Assembly: GCA_027623095.1 (NCBI GenBank)
Contig: JAQBVM010000012.1
Span: forward strand, 1 to 45,772
DNA: 45,772 nucleotides
DNA from: Verrucomicrobiota bacterium
GTDB taxonomy: Bacteria > Verrucomicrobiota > Verrucomicrobiia > Limisphaerales > SIBE01
Direction of reading: 5' to 3'
Part shown: piece after piece, positions 23,480-31,671 of the stretch
Layout: the number at the start of each line of letters is the position of its first letter
How positions within the stretch are numbered: the first letter of the stretch is position 1
Translations under genes and position numbers: made by a program
The notes under the pieces: model-generated
Seen by the model: the letters and a program-made list of their open reading frames with translations, nothing else
Told to the model about the DNA's origin: nothing
The model's database searches: none

Positions 23480-24829
23480 CTATATTCCCGCCAACCGCGA
23501 TTCCGCATCACCAAAACGATCGAGCTGAACACCCATGCGGTCCATGATCGACAGGTACATGCTGCATAACTTCCGGTCGTCGTCGCTCTTGCCGGTGTAA
23601 TCGAGGACTCTGCCGGTTTCGAGTGTGCCGCCGAGTCCTCCGGCCAAGACGATCGGCAACTTGGTCGAATCGTGTTTACTCCCGGACCACATGTTCGAGA
23701 TGAACATCAGGCAACTGTTATCCAGAACAGTCCCCTCGCCTTCCGGCATCGCTTCCAACCGGCTTGCGAGATAAGCGAGCTGGCTGCAATAGTACCGCGC
23801 GATACGCTCATACGCGTCGGATCGATCATCGTGCGACGCGGGATGATGGGACGACCGCACATCAAGGAACGGGTAAAACAATCCGGAGATATCGCGGCAC
23901 AAAAGCAGGGTCGCCACTCGCGTCTTATCAGTTTGGAACGCAAGGGCAAGAATATCGCACATCAGGCGCATATGATCCCGGATGTCCTCCGGAAGGCCAT
24001 TATCCGGCCGTTCCATAGTGATGATGGGTTTGCCCCGATCCGCAGCGCGCGATTCCGCCTTTTCCTGAGCCAGACGCATCGAATCGATTCGTTTCTCAAC
24101 CTCCCGAACACTGGTCAAATACTCGTCGAGCTTGGCTTTATCTCCGGCGCTGACCTTTCGGCTCAAGCTAGATGCCTGCTCCTTGACGCGATCCAGGATG
24201 CTCTTGTTCCGCATGCTCCCGCGGTTCTCGAAGAGGCTATCGAAGGCCAGCGATGGGTAAACCTCCATCGGCACCGGCGAAGTGGCGCTTTGCCAGGAAA
24301 TGTAGGAGCTGTACGCCATCGAAAAATTCGTCTCGTGGTATCCGGTAATCGGCTGTTCGCATCCCAGCACCATGCTCGGCTGCACCGTATCTTTCCCGAT
24401 ATGATTCGCCAGCACTTGGTCCATGCTGATGCCTCCTTTCAGCTCCGCGCCCCTCTTGAGAGCCGCGCCGGACAGAATGTTTCCAGTTTGTCCGGGATGA
24501 ATGCCAACCCCCACGGCGCTGCGATTAAACAACCCGGTGACGAAATTCATTTTGGTCTTCAACGGCTCCATCGGCTCCAGGCTTTTGCCAAGCTCCATCT
24601 CCGCGCCGGAACCCTTCGCCCACCAATGATCCGAATTAATCCCGCACGCCATGAACAGGGTGGCAAAGCGTTTAGGAAACGGTCCGGGCACATCGCCGGT
24701 CACCGGCGTTGTGCCCCAAACAGGAATCGACTCAAGCCAAGGCAGCGCCATTGCCACGCCGGTGCCGCGAATAAACGCGCGGCGGGTAAGATTGTTCGAA
24801 CTCGGACGATCAGAGGGCTGTTGGCTCAT
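23480..24829 (-). CDS. DUF1552 protein, Tat-exported
   Basis: 449 residues. The N-terminus has a Tat signal (LTRRAFIRGTGVAMALPWLE). DUF1552 landmarks include GPFPKRFATLFMACGINSDH, NFVTGLFNRSAVGVGIHPGQ, SMDQVLANHIGKDT and a histidine-rich segment RSSHHPASHDDRSD. A strong ribosome site (AGGAGA) lies 5 bases before ATG 24829. It starts 31 bp after the DUF1592 cytochrome gene on the same strand, the standard pairing in Planctomycetes and Verrucomicrobia. The biochemical role is unknown. DUF1552 and DUF1501 proteins are related to alkaline-phosphatase-like or sulfatase-like folds and are thought to work with the partner cytochrome in the periplasm. A long open frame on the opposite strand of this gene is a codon-composition shadow. 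Confidence 0.92.
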   Translation of the reverse strand: MSQQPSDRPSSNNLTRRAFIRGTGVAMALPWLESIPVWGTTPVTGDVPGPFPKRFATLFMACGINSDHWWAKGSGAEMELGKSLEPMEPLKTKMNFVTGLFNRSAVGVGIHPGQTGNILSGAALKRGAELKGGISMDQVLANHIGKDTVQPSMVLGCEQPITGYHETNFSMAYSSYISWQSATSPVPMEVYPSLAFDSLFENRGSMRNKSILDRVKEQASSLSRKVSAGDKAKLDEYLTSVREVEKRIDSMRLAQEKAESRAADRGKPIITMERPDNGLPEDIRDHMRLMCDILALAFQTDKTRVATLLLCRDISGLFYPFLDVRSSHHPASHDDRSDAYERIARYYCSQLAYLASRLEAMPEGEGTVLDNSCLMFISNMWSGSKHDSTKLPIVLAGGLGGTLETGRVLDYTGKSDDDRKLCSMYLSIMDRMGVQLDRFGDAESRLAGI

Positions 24830-24860
24830 GGGATTCTCCTAAACAGGGTTGCACTTCCAT

Positions 24861-27800
24861 TTATTGTTCCGTGGAAACAGGGCGGCTGCGCCGGTTGAGA
24901 AACTGGGGACTTGTAATGATGCACTCGATCAGGGTGCTGAAGCGGTATCCGCTCGCGGTCAATTTCGAATGCATGGCGGCAATTGTTAAATCATCTGAAA
25001 GAATGAGGTTGCGACCGAGGCCATAGGCTAACATCTTCCGGCATAAATTGTCCACAAACTCCTTTTGCCTCCGTTCTTTGAGGTAACGGCGCAATCCTTC
25101 GAGTCCCTGCCCTTCGCCGTCATCCGGGAAAGCCGCCCGAGTTTCCACAGGACGCCCGCCTAAATCAAGACTCCGGCGCTCTCCGATCGGTCCGTAACCT
25201 TCAAAGACCAATCCCATCGCATCGAAACGCTCGTGGCAACCGGCGCAAGCCTTGTCCGCACGATGGCGGGCCAATGCCTCACGCAGTGTGAGATCCCCCA
25301 ACTTCGCCTCATCGTTTGGAAGTTCCGGAACATTGGGCGGTGGCGGAGGAATGCGCTCACCCAATAAGCGGCGCACCACCCAATACCCGCGCTTGACCGG
25401 ACTCGTCCGAAGGCCTGGAGCATTCTTTGTCAGAAAAACCGCCATCGGCAGCAATCCCCCCCGTTCGAATCGATCCGCATCATCAATTCGCGTCCACACT
25501 TCAGGCGATCCCTCGACGCTTGGGATTTCATAATGTTTCGCCAGCACCGGATTCACAAAGGTGTGGGTGGCGTAAAGGAACTCCAAGACCGAACGATCCG
25601 ATTGCACCAGGTCGAGAAAGAAACGCACGGGTTCTTCGAACATCGCCTCGCGCAATTCATTGTCAAAGGACGGAAACCTCCCGCGATCCACGGCGTTGTG
25701 TTCCTCAAACCGCCGGAAATCCAGCCAGTTGCCTCCAAACTCCGTTGCCAGGCCCCGAACGCGCGGATCCCGGAGCATGCGATTCGCCTGCGCCATGAGC
25801 ACATCCGGGCGATGCAACGCGCCATCGGCAGCGGACTCGATCAGCGCTGCATCGGGCATGCTCGACCAAAGAAAATAACTCAGCCGGCTGGCCAGAGCGT
25901 AATCACTCAACGATTCCACACGAACGTTCGCAGGCTGAATCAGCCCCCCGCCCCCACCCGCTTCGCCTTCGGTTCCGGCGTTGACCAATCGCACGAGCCC
26001 GGAACCGCGATTCAGATTGTCACTCGAACCAACCCGATCGACGCGCGCCACGGCATCGCGGGAACCTCCGCCGTTAAGGCCGAATAGGTCAATTCGGTAA
26101 CAAAAATGGGGCGACATCAAGATGCTGACAATCGTGTCCCGCATGGCTGACTCGTGATCCAATTCGGACTCACGGCGCAATGACTGGTAGAACTCCAGAA
26201 TCGAAACTCGTTCAGCCCCGTTCAATGGACGGCGATACGCCCTTTCCGCGAAGGCAAGCAGGGCGTTCAATTGAATCGGTTCGGCGGCTAATCGCTCGCC
26301 TTCCACGCGCCGGACATTCGTGTTGACGTTTTGGAAATGTTCCTCGATTGCGGATACAGCGATTTCACTCGCTCCATTTTCCCTTACCTTTGCCAAATAA
26401 ACCGTGGCTAATTGGTGAATCTTCGCTTCGGATGTCGAATCCTTGTCTTCCGACCGCGCGAAATGAAACTCCGGGCTCATCATAAACCGAGAGTCCGAAC
26501 GTTCGAACCAGATAAAACTGGTATGCATGCGCATGGGAACCGAGCTGATAAAATGAAACTCGTCCCACAACCGGTCCAACTCACGTTTTTGCGCGTCGTC
26601 CAACATCAATTGGCAGAGCGGTTCGTCATCTCGGAAATAACCCGTCATACTGTGAAACCCGGCGCTCAACAATCGCCCGCCAAGAGCCTTTTCCTTTTCC
26701 GGATCAAGATATACCCGGGCCCGTTCCGAAACGTAGAACGCATCAGGAAAAACCGCACAAAATCGGCCAAAACCGGCTTCATACCGCTTGCGCTCCGATT
26801 CATCATCGGGAATCGCAAGTGCTTCGCCAACGCCCGCAGGAATCGATTTCGTTCCAACTCTCAACAGCCCCTTATCTTTTTTCTGAGCGGTCGGGAGCCG
26901 GCTGGATAATGGCTTTCTCTTCCCCGGTCTAACGTCCAATCCGGGCTCTTCCGCCACATTACCCCTCGCAAGCTGTCCCGAACCAGCTTCGTGCCCCGGG
27001 CGATCCGCGGCATCGATCGAATCGATTAGGGAACCAGACTCTCCAACCGCCTCAATACTCCAATGGAAATCCAAAACACCGCCTGCGTATCGCATTCGAT
27101 TTGCCGCAAACTGTCGATCCTTCCATAGCACCAAAGGTTGAGACCCCGAATGAACGCGCGGCGCCTGCAGATTCTCGACTTCCGGAACAAGCGCCGCCCG
27201 AAGCTGAACGATCAAATCCCGAATTCGCGCACAGTGTTCCCATACGGAATCGTCCGATTCGATCCCGGGCTCTGGCAATGCCCGCCACAGTACTTGCAGC
27301 GCGGCGATCGGCCCGGTTTTCTCTTCCGTTTTCGCCAGCAAAGACCAAACGGTCTCCAAATACTTCGGACTGATTTGCGCGTGTTTCGCCACTTCGTCCA
27401 GTGTGGCCTCCGGCATAGCCAATCGCGCTCGATGTTCGTATCTCCAAGCCGCAAATAGATACTCCGCATAATCCGTCGCTTGGCGTTGGTAGAAATCAAT
27501 AATGCGTTGAACGCAGTATTTGTCGCGGTCGGTCTCCGCAACCACCGGATGCGGGGCAAACACAATCCCGTCCGGTTTCAAAATCAGGAACTCGGAAACA
27601 CGCCGCGCCGCTTCCAGATATTTTTTCAAAAGCGCGGGCGACATCACGAGCGAATCCGCGGAGTTGTCAAATCCGGCTTCATTCGCCGGGTCCACCGGAA
27701 ACTCCCGCGTCGGGTGAATATCCACGCCCGTCAAGTCACGAATGGTGTAATCATACTCCGCCGTGCTAAGCCGCCGAACCGGGACGGAACCAGGATCACC

Positions 27801-28178
27801 CGCATTTTTCTTGGCCTCATTTTGCCGAACCGTGCGAATCCAGCTCACGACCTCGGCCCGTTGCCCGGAGGCCGGATGGTGCTCCGCCTTTTCCGGCGGC
27901 ATTTCCTCGGCCACCAGTTTTTCCAGCACGAGTTCCCAATGCCCGAAGCCCTCCACAACCGATTGCATAGATTTGTAGGAGCTGATGTCAAATTGCGCTT
28001 TCGGTTTCTCGCCTTGATGACAACCGACGCAGTAGCCCTCAACAAACGGACGGACGGTTTCCGCAAACCTCCGGTCCAATTCCAACTCTAAAGAATCGCC
28101 CGCGCTCGATGACCATGTAGCACCCACCAGGCAAACCAACACGGTTCGCACAAATAAGGATCGAAACGAAGAAAACAT
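24861..28178 (-). CDS. Planctomycete-type cytochrome with DUF1587/1595/1592/1588/1585 domains
   Basis: A large secreted c-type cytochrome of 1105 residues from ATG 28178 (an upstream in-frame start at 28250 would precede the signal peptide). A signal peptide covers about residues 5-26. The first heme motif CVGCH is at residues 50-54 (PSCyt1). A DUF1587-like segment (RRLSTAEYDYTIRDLTGVDI) is at about 130-200. A long middle region (about 200-635) matches nothing I recognise. DUF1595 is at about 636-700 (AFAERAYRRPLNGAERVS), DUF1592 at about 750-880 (RLSYFLWSSMPDAAL), DUF1588 at about 890-1000 with a second motif CAGCH, and DUF1585 at the C-terminus (MLAYGLGRNLILSDDLTI). It likely shares a transcript with the DUF1552 gene. 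Such proteins are longer than most relatives, because of the middle insert. The electron donor is unknown. Confidence 0.92.
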   Translation of the reverse strand: MFSSFRSLFVRTVLVCLVGATWSSSAGDSLELELDRRFAETVRPFVEGYCVGCHQGEKPKAQFDISSYKSMQSVVEGFGHWELVLEKLVAEEMPPEKAEHHPASGQRAEVVSWIRTVRQNEAKKNAGDPGSVPVRRLSTAEYDYTIRDLTGVDIHPTREFPVDPANEAGFDNSADSLVMSPALLKKYLEAARRVSEFLILKPDGIVFAPHPVVAETDRDKYCVQRIIDFYQRQATDYAEYLFAAWRYEHRARLAMPEATLDEVAKHAQISPKYLETVWSLLAKTEEKTGPIAALQVLWRALPEPGIESDDSVWEHCARIRDLIVQLRAALVPEVENLQAPRVHSGSQPLVLWKDRQFAANRMRYAGGVLDFHWSIEAVGESGSLIDSIDAADRPGHEAGSGQLARGNVAEEPGLDVRPGKRKPLSSRLPTAQKKDKGLLRVGTKSIPAGVGEALAIPDDESERKRYEAGFGRFCAVFPDAFYVSERARVYLDPEKEKALGGRLLSAGFHSMTGYFRDDEPLCQLMLDDAQKRELDRLWDEFHFISSVPMRMHTSFIWFERSDSRFMMSPEFHFARSEDKDSTSEAKIHQLATVYLAKVRENGASEIAVSAIEEHFQNVNTNVRRVEGERLAAEPIQLNALLAFAERAYRRPLNGAERVSILEFYQSLRRESELDHESAMRDTIVSILMSPHFCYRIDLFGLNGGGSRDAVARVDRVGSSDNLNRGSGLVRLVNAGTEGEAGGGGGLIQPANVRVESLSDYALASRLSYFLWSSMPDAALIESAADGALHRPDVLMAQANRMLRDPRVRGLATEFGGNWLDFRRFEEHNAVDRGRFPSFDNELREAMFEEPVRFFLDLVQSDRSVLEFLYATHTFVNPVLAKHYEIPSVEGSPEVWTRIDDADRFERGGLLPMAVFLTKNAPGLRTSPVKRGYWVVRRLLGERIPPPPPNVPELPNDEAKLGDLTLREALARHRADKACAGCHERFDAMGLVFEGYGPIGERRSLDLGGRPVETRAAFPDDGEGQGLEGLRRYLKERRQKEFVDNLCRKMLAYGLGRNLILSDDLTIAAMHSKLTASGYRFSTLIECIITSPQFLNRRSRPVSTEQ

Positions 28179-28242
28179 GGGCTTAGTGACTTGCACCACT
28201 AAGCCACCATCGGCTTTCTGATTCAATTGAAAAAGAAGGTAG

Positions 28243-28467
28243 AAATACATCGGAGAAATCGCCCAAACAAAGAATTCTCATTTCGGCGATCCGTGGGCTC
28301 GCGCTTGTGGACCAAGAGACTTCGGAATCGAGGAGCCTTTGCTGTATCGCACAATCAACAACAAACTGGACCGGCCGGGACGGAGTCTGGCGCGCTTGGC
28401 TCAGGTCGTGGCGGAAGTCGAGGGGGTTCAAGCGGTGGCGCGAAACCTTGGCTTGCCCGTCAGATGA
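28243..28467 (+). other. Open stretch resembling a gene remnant, no start codon
   Basis: Between the 5' end of the cytochrome gene and the 3' end of the Hsp70-like gene, one plus-strand frame is open from after TAG 28240-28242 to TGA 28465-28467 (74 codons). It reads like protein, with FGIEEPLLYRTINNKLDRPG and LARLAQVVAEVEGVQAVARN among its stretches, but has no ATG, GTG or TTG in its first half. It faintly recalls helix-turn-helix antitoxin sequences. A decayed fragment is the best guess. The rest of the 28179-28586 gap shows nothing clear. Confidence 0.25.
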
Positions 28468-28586
28468 AACCTGAAGGTTCCATCTCGTCGGAGTTATTCG
28501 CAGTGAACGAACAAAAACGCAAGCTGGCGCATGGAGCGGCCGAATTTTGACCCACAACATCATCGCGGAAGAACGGGAAAAGTTTT

Positions 28587-30215
28587 TCAAGTCAGCTTAA
28601 CCAGCGGCATCTCGCGAAACAGAACTGTGCCGGTTTTCAGATCGCGAGCGGTGATCAGGAGCCGCTTATTGGCGTCGATTCCAAACTCAACGGCAAACCG
28701 GGGATCTCCCTGTTGCGCGGGAGGATTCGCCGTCAGGAATGTTGGGCTCTGCTCATTTATCCAGAAATGTTGCCGGCGGTCTCCTTCGTCCGCGGAAAGT
28801 TGGACCAATCGCGCCGCCCCGGATGGATCGAACACGAGCTCCATAGAACCTCCGCACCGATTCATTCGGTGGCTGATTTCATAGATCGCGATTCCAAGCT
28901 CGATTTGACCGGGATACGACGCCTTGACTGTCATTCGCGCGACCGCCTCCCGGCTCGGATACGGAGTGCCCCGATTAACAATGATCCGGTAGTCATAATC
29001 ACCTTTCTGAGGATTTACCCATCGAATCGCATAGTCATGCTGAATATGATCATAGAAATCGACTCCCGCCACAAATGCCGCCGCGCCTCGCGATACAGCG
29101 TCCATGGGATGATCCAGCCGAACAAGATCGCGCCCAAATATTCTCTCCAAAGTCTTCTGCACGCTTGGAATTAAACTCCCCCCACCCACCATCAGGACGG
29201 CGGAAATGTTGTCCTCCGAATAACCGCGTTCATGCGCGGCGTTGAGTGCCCGGCGAACGGTACCGTCGATCTGGCTGAACATCTCGTGCTGATCGAGCAG
29301 ATCCTCGAAAGACGCCCTCGTAAACTCCGCACTCAGAAGTCTTCCGTTTTCCGGATCTTCGAAGCCGACTTCCTCACGTTCGTGCGACGACAATCGTTCC
29401 TTTGCCGAGCGGCAGTCGTCCAAGAGTTTTCTGGTGATCGGGCGAATGGCTTCATCGGTATCCCGGCGATTATGTCTTTTCAGAACCTCTTGCATTAACC
29501 ATCCATCAATGCTGCTCCCGCCCAACTCACGGCCCGCTTTCCCAAGCACCCGGCAGCGCCGCCCGGCATCGGAAGAATCTTTCTCTTCGATCAGAACGAT
29601 CGATACGTCGAGTGTGCCCCCGCCAAAATCGAATACCAGATACACACTGCCAGGCTGCACATGAACGCCGTATCCCAAAGCTGCCGCGGACGGTTCGTCG
29701 ATCAGCCGAAACCGGGAAAACCCGGCACTTTCGGTCACCCCGGACAACCAGTCCGAATAATGCTCGAACGCTTCCACAGGAACCGTCAACGCCACTTCTT
29801 CTTTTTCAAGTTCCGGCTCCCGGAGCGAAAACAGAAGCACAGACGAAAGAAAGTCTTTTCCCGCATCGTAATATGAAATCTGGCGTTTCCCGATCAGCCG
29901 TGAGACGGGGCTGCGATTCGCGATGTAACGCTTCATCAGGCTAAACGTCCCTTTCGAGCAACTGAGTCCCTTCTCGATCACTTGGGCGCCGATCCATCGT
30001 TTTCCATCCGCCGCATAATGTATCATCGACGGAATAACCGACATAACGGACAATCCCGGCTGGGCAATGCCCTCCGTAGAATCCACCATCGCGGCGCTCT
30101 GCCCAAAGTCAGGGATGTGCAAGGGAACACCCTCTTGCCGCGCTTCATCCCACGCGGCGATGACTGTATTCGACGCTCCGAAATCAATTCCCAATCTTCC
30201 CGCCATATTTGTCAT
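28587..30215 (-). CDS. Hsp70-family (DnaK-like) protein
   Basis: An actin-fold ATPase of the Hsp70 superfamily, 542 residues from ATG 30215 (in-frame ATGs at 30275 and 30206 are alternatives). Phosphate-1 motif LGIDFGASNTVIA, phosphate-2 motif VYLVFDFGGGTLDVSIVLIE, and adenosine motif AVLMVGGGSLIPSV are all present, with the typical LIDEPSAAALGYG. The substrate-binding part (after about residue 370) is short and divergent, and no lid domain or C-terminal EEVD-like tail is seen. This is not housekeeping DnaK; no dnaJ or grpE lies nearby. Divergent Hsp70s of this kind occur in several copies in Planctomycetes and Verrucomicrobia, with unknown clients. The 3' neighbour is a non-coding gap. The upstream side carries repeat copy B. 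Confidence 0.9.
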   Translation of the reverse strand: MTNMAGRLGIDFGASNTVIAAWDEARQEGVPLHIPDFGQSAAMVDSTEGIAQPGLSVMSVIPSMIHYAADGKRWIGAQVIEKGLSCSKGTFSLMKRYIANRSPVSRLIGKRQISYYDAGKDFLSSVLLFSLREPELEKEEVALTVPVEAFEHYSDWLSGVTESAGFSRFRLIDEPSAAALGYGVHVQPGSVYLVFDFGGGTLDVSIVLIEEKDSSDAGRRCRVLGKAGRELGGSSIDGWLMQEVLKRHNRRDTDEAIRPITRKLLDDCRSAKERLSSHEREEVGFEDPENGRLLSAEFTRASFEDLLDQHEMFSQIDGTVRRALNAAHERGYSEDNISAVLMVGGGSLIPSVQKTLERIFGRDLVRLDHPMDAVSRGAAAFVAGVDFYDHIQHDYAIRWVNPQKGDYDYRIIVNRGTPYPSREAVARMTVKASYPGQIELGIAIYEISHRMNRCGGSMELVFDPSGAARLVQLSADEGDRRQHFWINEQSPTFLTANPPAQQGDPRFAVEFGIDANKRLLITARDLKTGTVLFREMPLVKLT

Positions 30216-30275
30216 CAACCGCTTTTCCGTTAGGCTCAGCCGCTCGCTCTGGCGGAAGATACGACAGGGATGCAT

Positions 30276-30894
30276 TCGAGTTCAAGGCATCTCGGGAAAC
30301 TTGAGAGAATGATTGTCCAGCATCTTGGCGAAATTTTCCGCGAGCCAGGAGGAAATCACGCGCGAGCGGGCAGATGGACGCAATCCCGAAGTTACGTGGA
30401 TCCTCTGAGTGCATCTGAATGAGGACACGCCTGAACCGCTTCTTTTTCACCGGATCGAAGAGAAGAGCGCGGAGGCTGGTGATCCTACAAGAGCTATTAA
30501 GGATGAACGGTGCAACTGGTAAGATTCGAGTTTCACCCCCCTTGCGGTCCGGTGGGGCAACACTCCGTGGAGCCCTAATCAACCTTGCGGCGAAAAACCC
30601 GAACGAGAAGGCACAATGGAAACACCGAGACATCCAGGCAATCCGGCGTTTCCACAGCTCCGATTTGCAAGACACCCGTCCCACAAGGAGAAGTCAGGGC
30701 TTCACGGAGTGTCGCCCCACCAAGAGAAACGAGAGTCGGCGCGTCCTTCCCTGCCGAAGTGCGGAGGGTGGGCCTGTCCTCATTCCGAGCGCCCGTTCGG
30801 CAGAAGTTTCACGTTTTGAGTTTGCTGAATTCCCGAATTTCGGATAACACACAGGCGGTTCAAAGAATTCTGCACTTAGACCGGCGCATCTCAT
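30276..30894. other. Divergent intergenic region containing repeat copy B
   Basis: 619 bp between the Hsp70-like gene (minus) and the alpha/beta hydrolase (plus). The main content is the ~170-bp repeat at 30551-30721. An open minus-strand frame spanning about 30184-30684 runs straight through the repeat and overlaps the Hsp70 gene, so it is not credible as a gene. No promoter could be assigned with confidence. Confidence 0.5.
30551..30721. repeat. Structured inverted-repeat element, copy B (171 bp)
   Basis: The same family as 20676-20845. The left end starts GGTGGGGCAACACTCCGTGG and the right end finishes TTCACGGAGTGTCGCCCCAC followed by C. The internal stem is GGAAAC (30618-30623) with GTTTCC (30648-30653). 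Relative to copy A, base 16 of the left arm changes T to C and its partner changes A to G, keeping the pair. No target duplication is visible. It lies 173 bp upstream of the hydrolase start. Confidence 0.85.
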
Positions 30895-31620
30895 ATGTTT
30901 GGAACAATCAGAAACACTCAAAGCGAAAAACTGGAATACAGCTTTCACGAAGGCAAAAGCGGATCGAAGAGGCTCGTGGTCATCGGACACGGCGTAACCG
31001 GGAACAAAGATCGACCCTTCATCGCTGCTCTTGCTGAAGGACTCGCGAAGGATGGCATTCATGCTCTCAGAGTCTCATTCTCAGGGAATGGCGGTTCAGA
31101 GGGCGAATTTCGCGAGTCAACAATCTCCAAGGAAGTAAACGATCTGGGAGCTGTTCTCGACGCTTTAAAGGACTACGATGTCTGCTACGCGGGTCACAGC
31201 ATGGGCGGCGCGGTGGGCGTGCTGCGCGCCGCTTCGGACGTTCGAATTCGTTGGTTGATCTCGCTGGCCGGCATGGTTCACACCAAAGACTTCGCCGACC
31301 GTGAGTTTGGCGCGGTGAAGCCCGATGCCGGATTCATGTGGGATGACCCGTCATGCCCACTTTCTCAGGCTTACATGGATGACATGGCGACGATCGGGTC
31401 CGTTGTGGAATTGGCTCCGAAGATTCAAGTGCCGTGGCTCTTGGTTCACGGGTCCGAAGATGACGTCGTTCCCATTCAGGATTCTCTGGATATCCAAAAG
31501 AACGCGAACAGTAATGTTGAACTAGTAGAAATCAAAGGCGCCAGCCATGTTTTTGCAGAGGGTTCAACCGTGATTCTGATCGAGAAAGTCGTTCAGTGGG
31601 TAAAACGTCTCTGCGTTTGA
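30895..31620 (+). CDS. Alpha/beta hydrolase
   Basis: A 241-residue serine hydrolase of the alpha/beta fold, probably an esterase or acyl hydrolase in the cytoplasm, since no signal peptide is seen. The nucleophile elbow is GHSMGG with Ser102. The oxyanion-hole region is VIGHGVTGNKDRPF (about 29-42). The acid is Asp189 in VHGSEDDVVP, and the base is His218 in GASHVF. Length and order match the family. The substrate cannot be predicted. It is preceded by repeat copy B and ends 51 bp before the convergent fusion gene at 31672. Confidence 0.92.
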   Translation: MFGTIRNTQSEKLEYSFHEGKSGSKRLVVIGHGVTGNKDRPFIAALAEGLAKDGIHALRVSFSGNGGSEGEFRESTISKEVNDLGAVLDALKDYDVCYAGHSMGGAVGVLRAASDVRIRWLISLAGMVHTKDFADREFGAVKPDAGFMWDDPSCPLSQAYMDDMATIGSVVELAPKIQVPWLLVHGSEDDVVPIQDSLDIQKNANSNVELVEIKGASHVFAEGSTVILIEKVVQWVKRLCV

Positions 31621-31671
31621 GGCGATTCCGTTCGGTTGATTGGGTGGCACGCTTTTCGAGGTTTTCGCGGT

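Noticed and set aside
23672-24898. 408-codon plus-strand open frame
   Set aside because: It is antisense to the DUF1552 gene, with no domain and arginine/histidine-rich composition typical of an antisense shadow.
28183-28590. 135-codon minus-strand frame between the cytochrome and Hsp70 genes
   Set aside because: It overlaps the 3' end of the Hsp70-like gene region and the cytochrome 5' end, and the translation shows no domain; the opposite-strand stretch looks more protein-like.
30184-30684. 166-codon minus-strand open frame
   Set aside because: It runs through repeat copy B and overlaps the Hsp70-like start; no conserved-looking segment or ribosome binding site.
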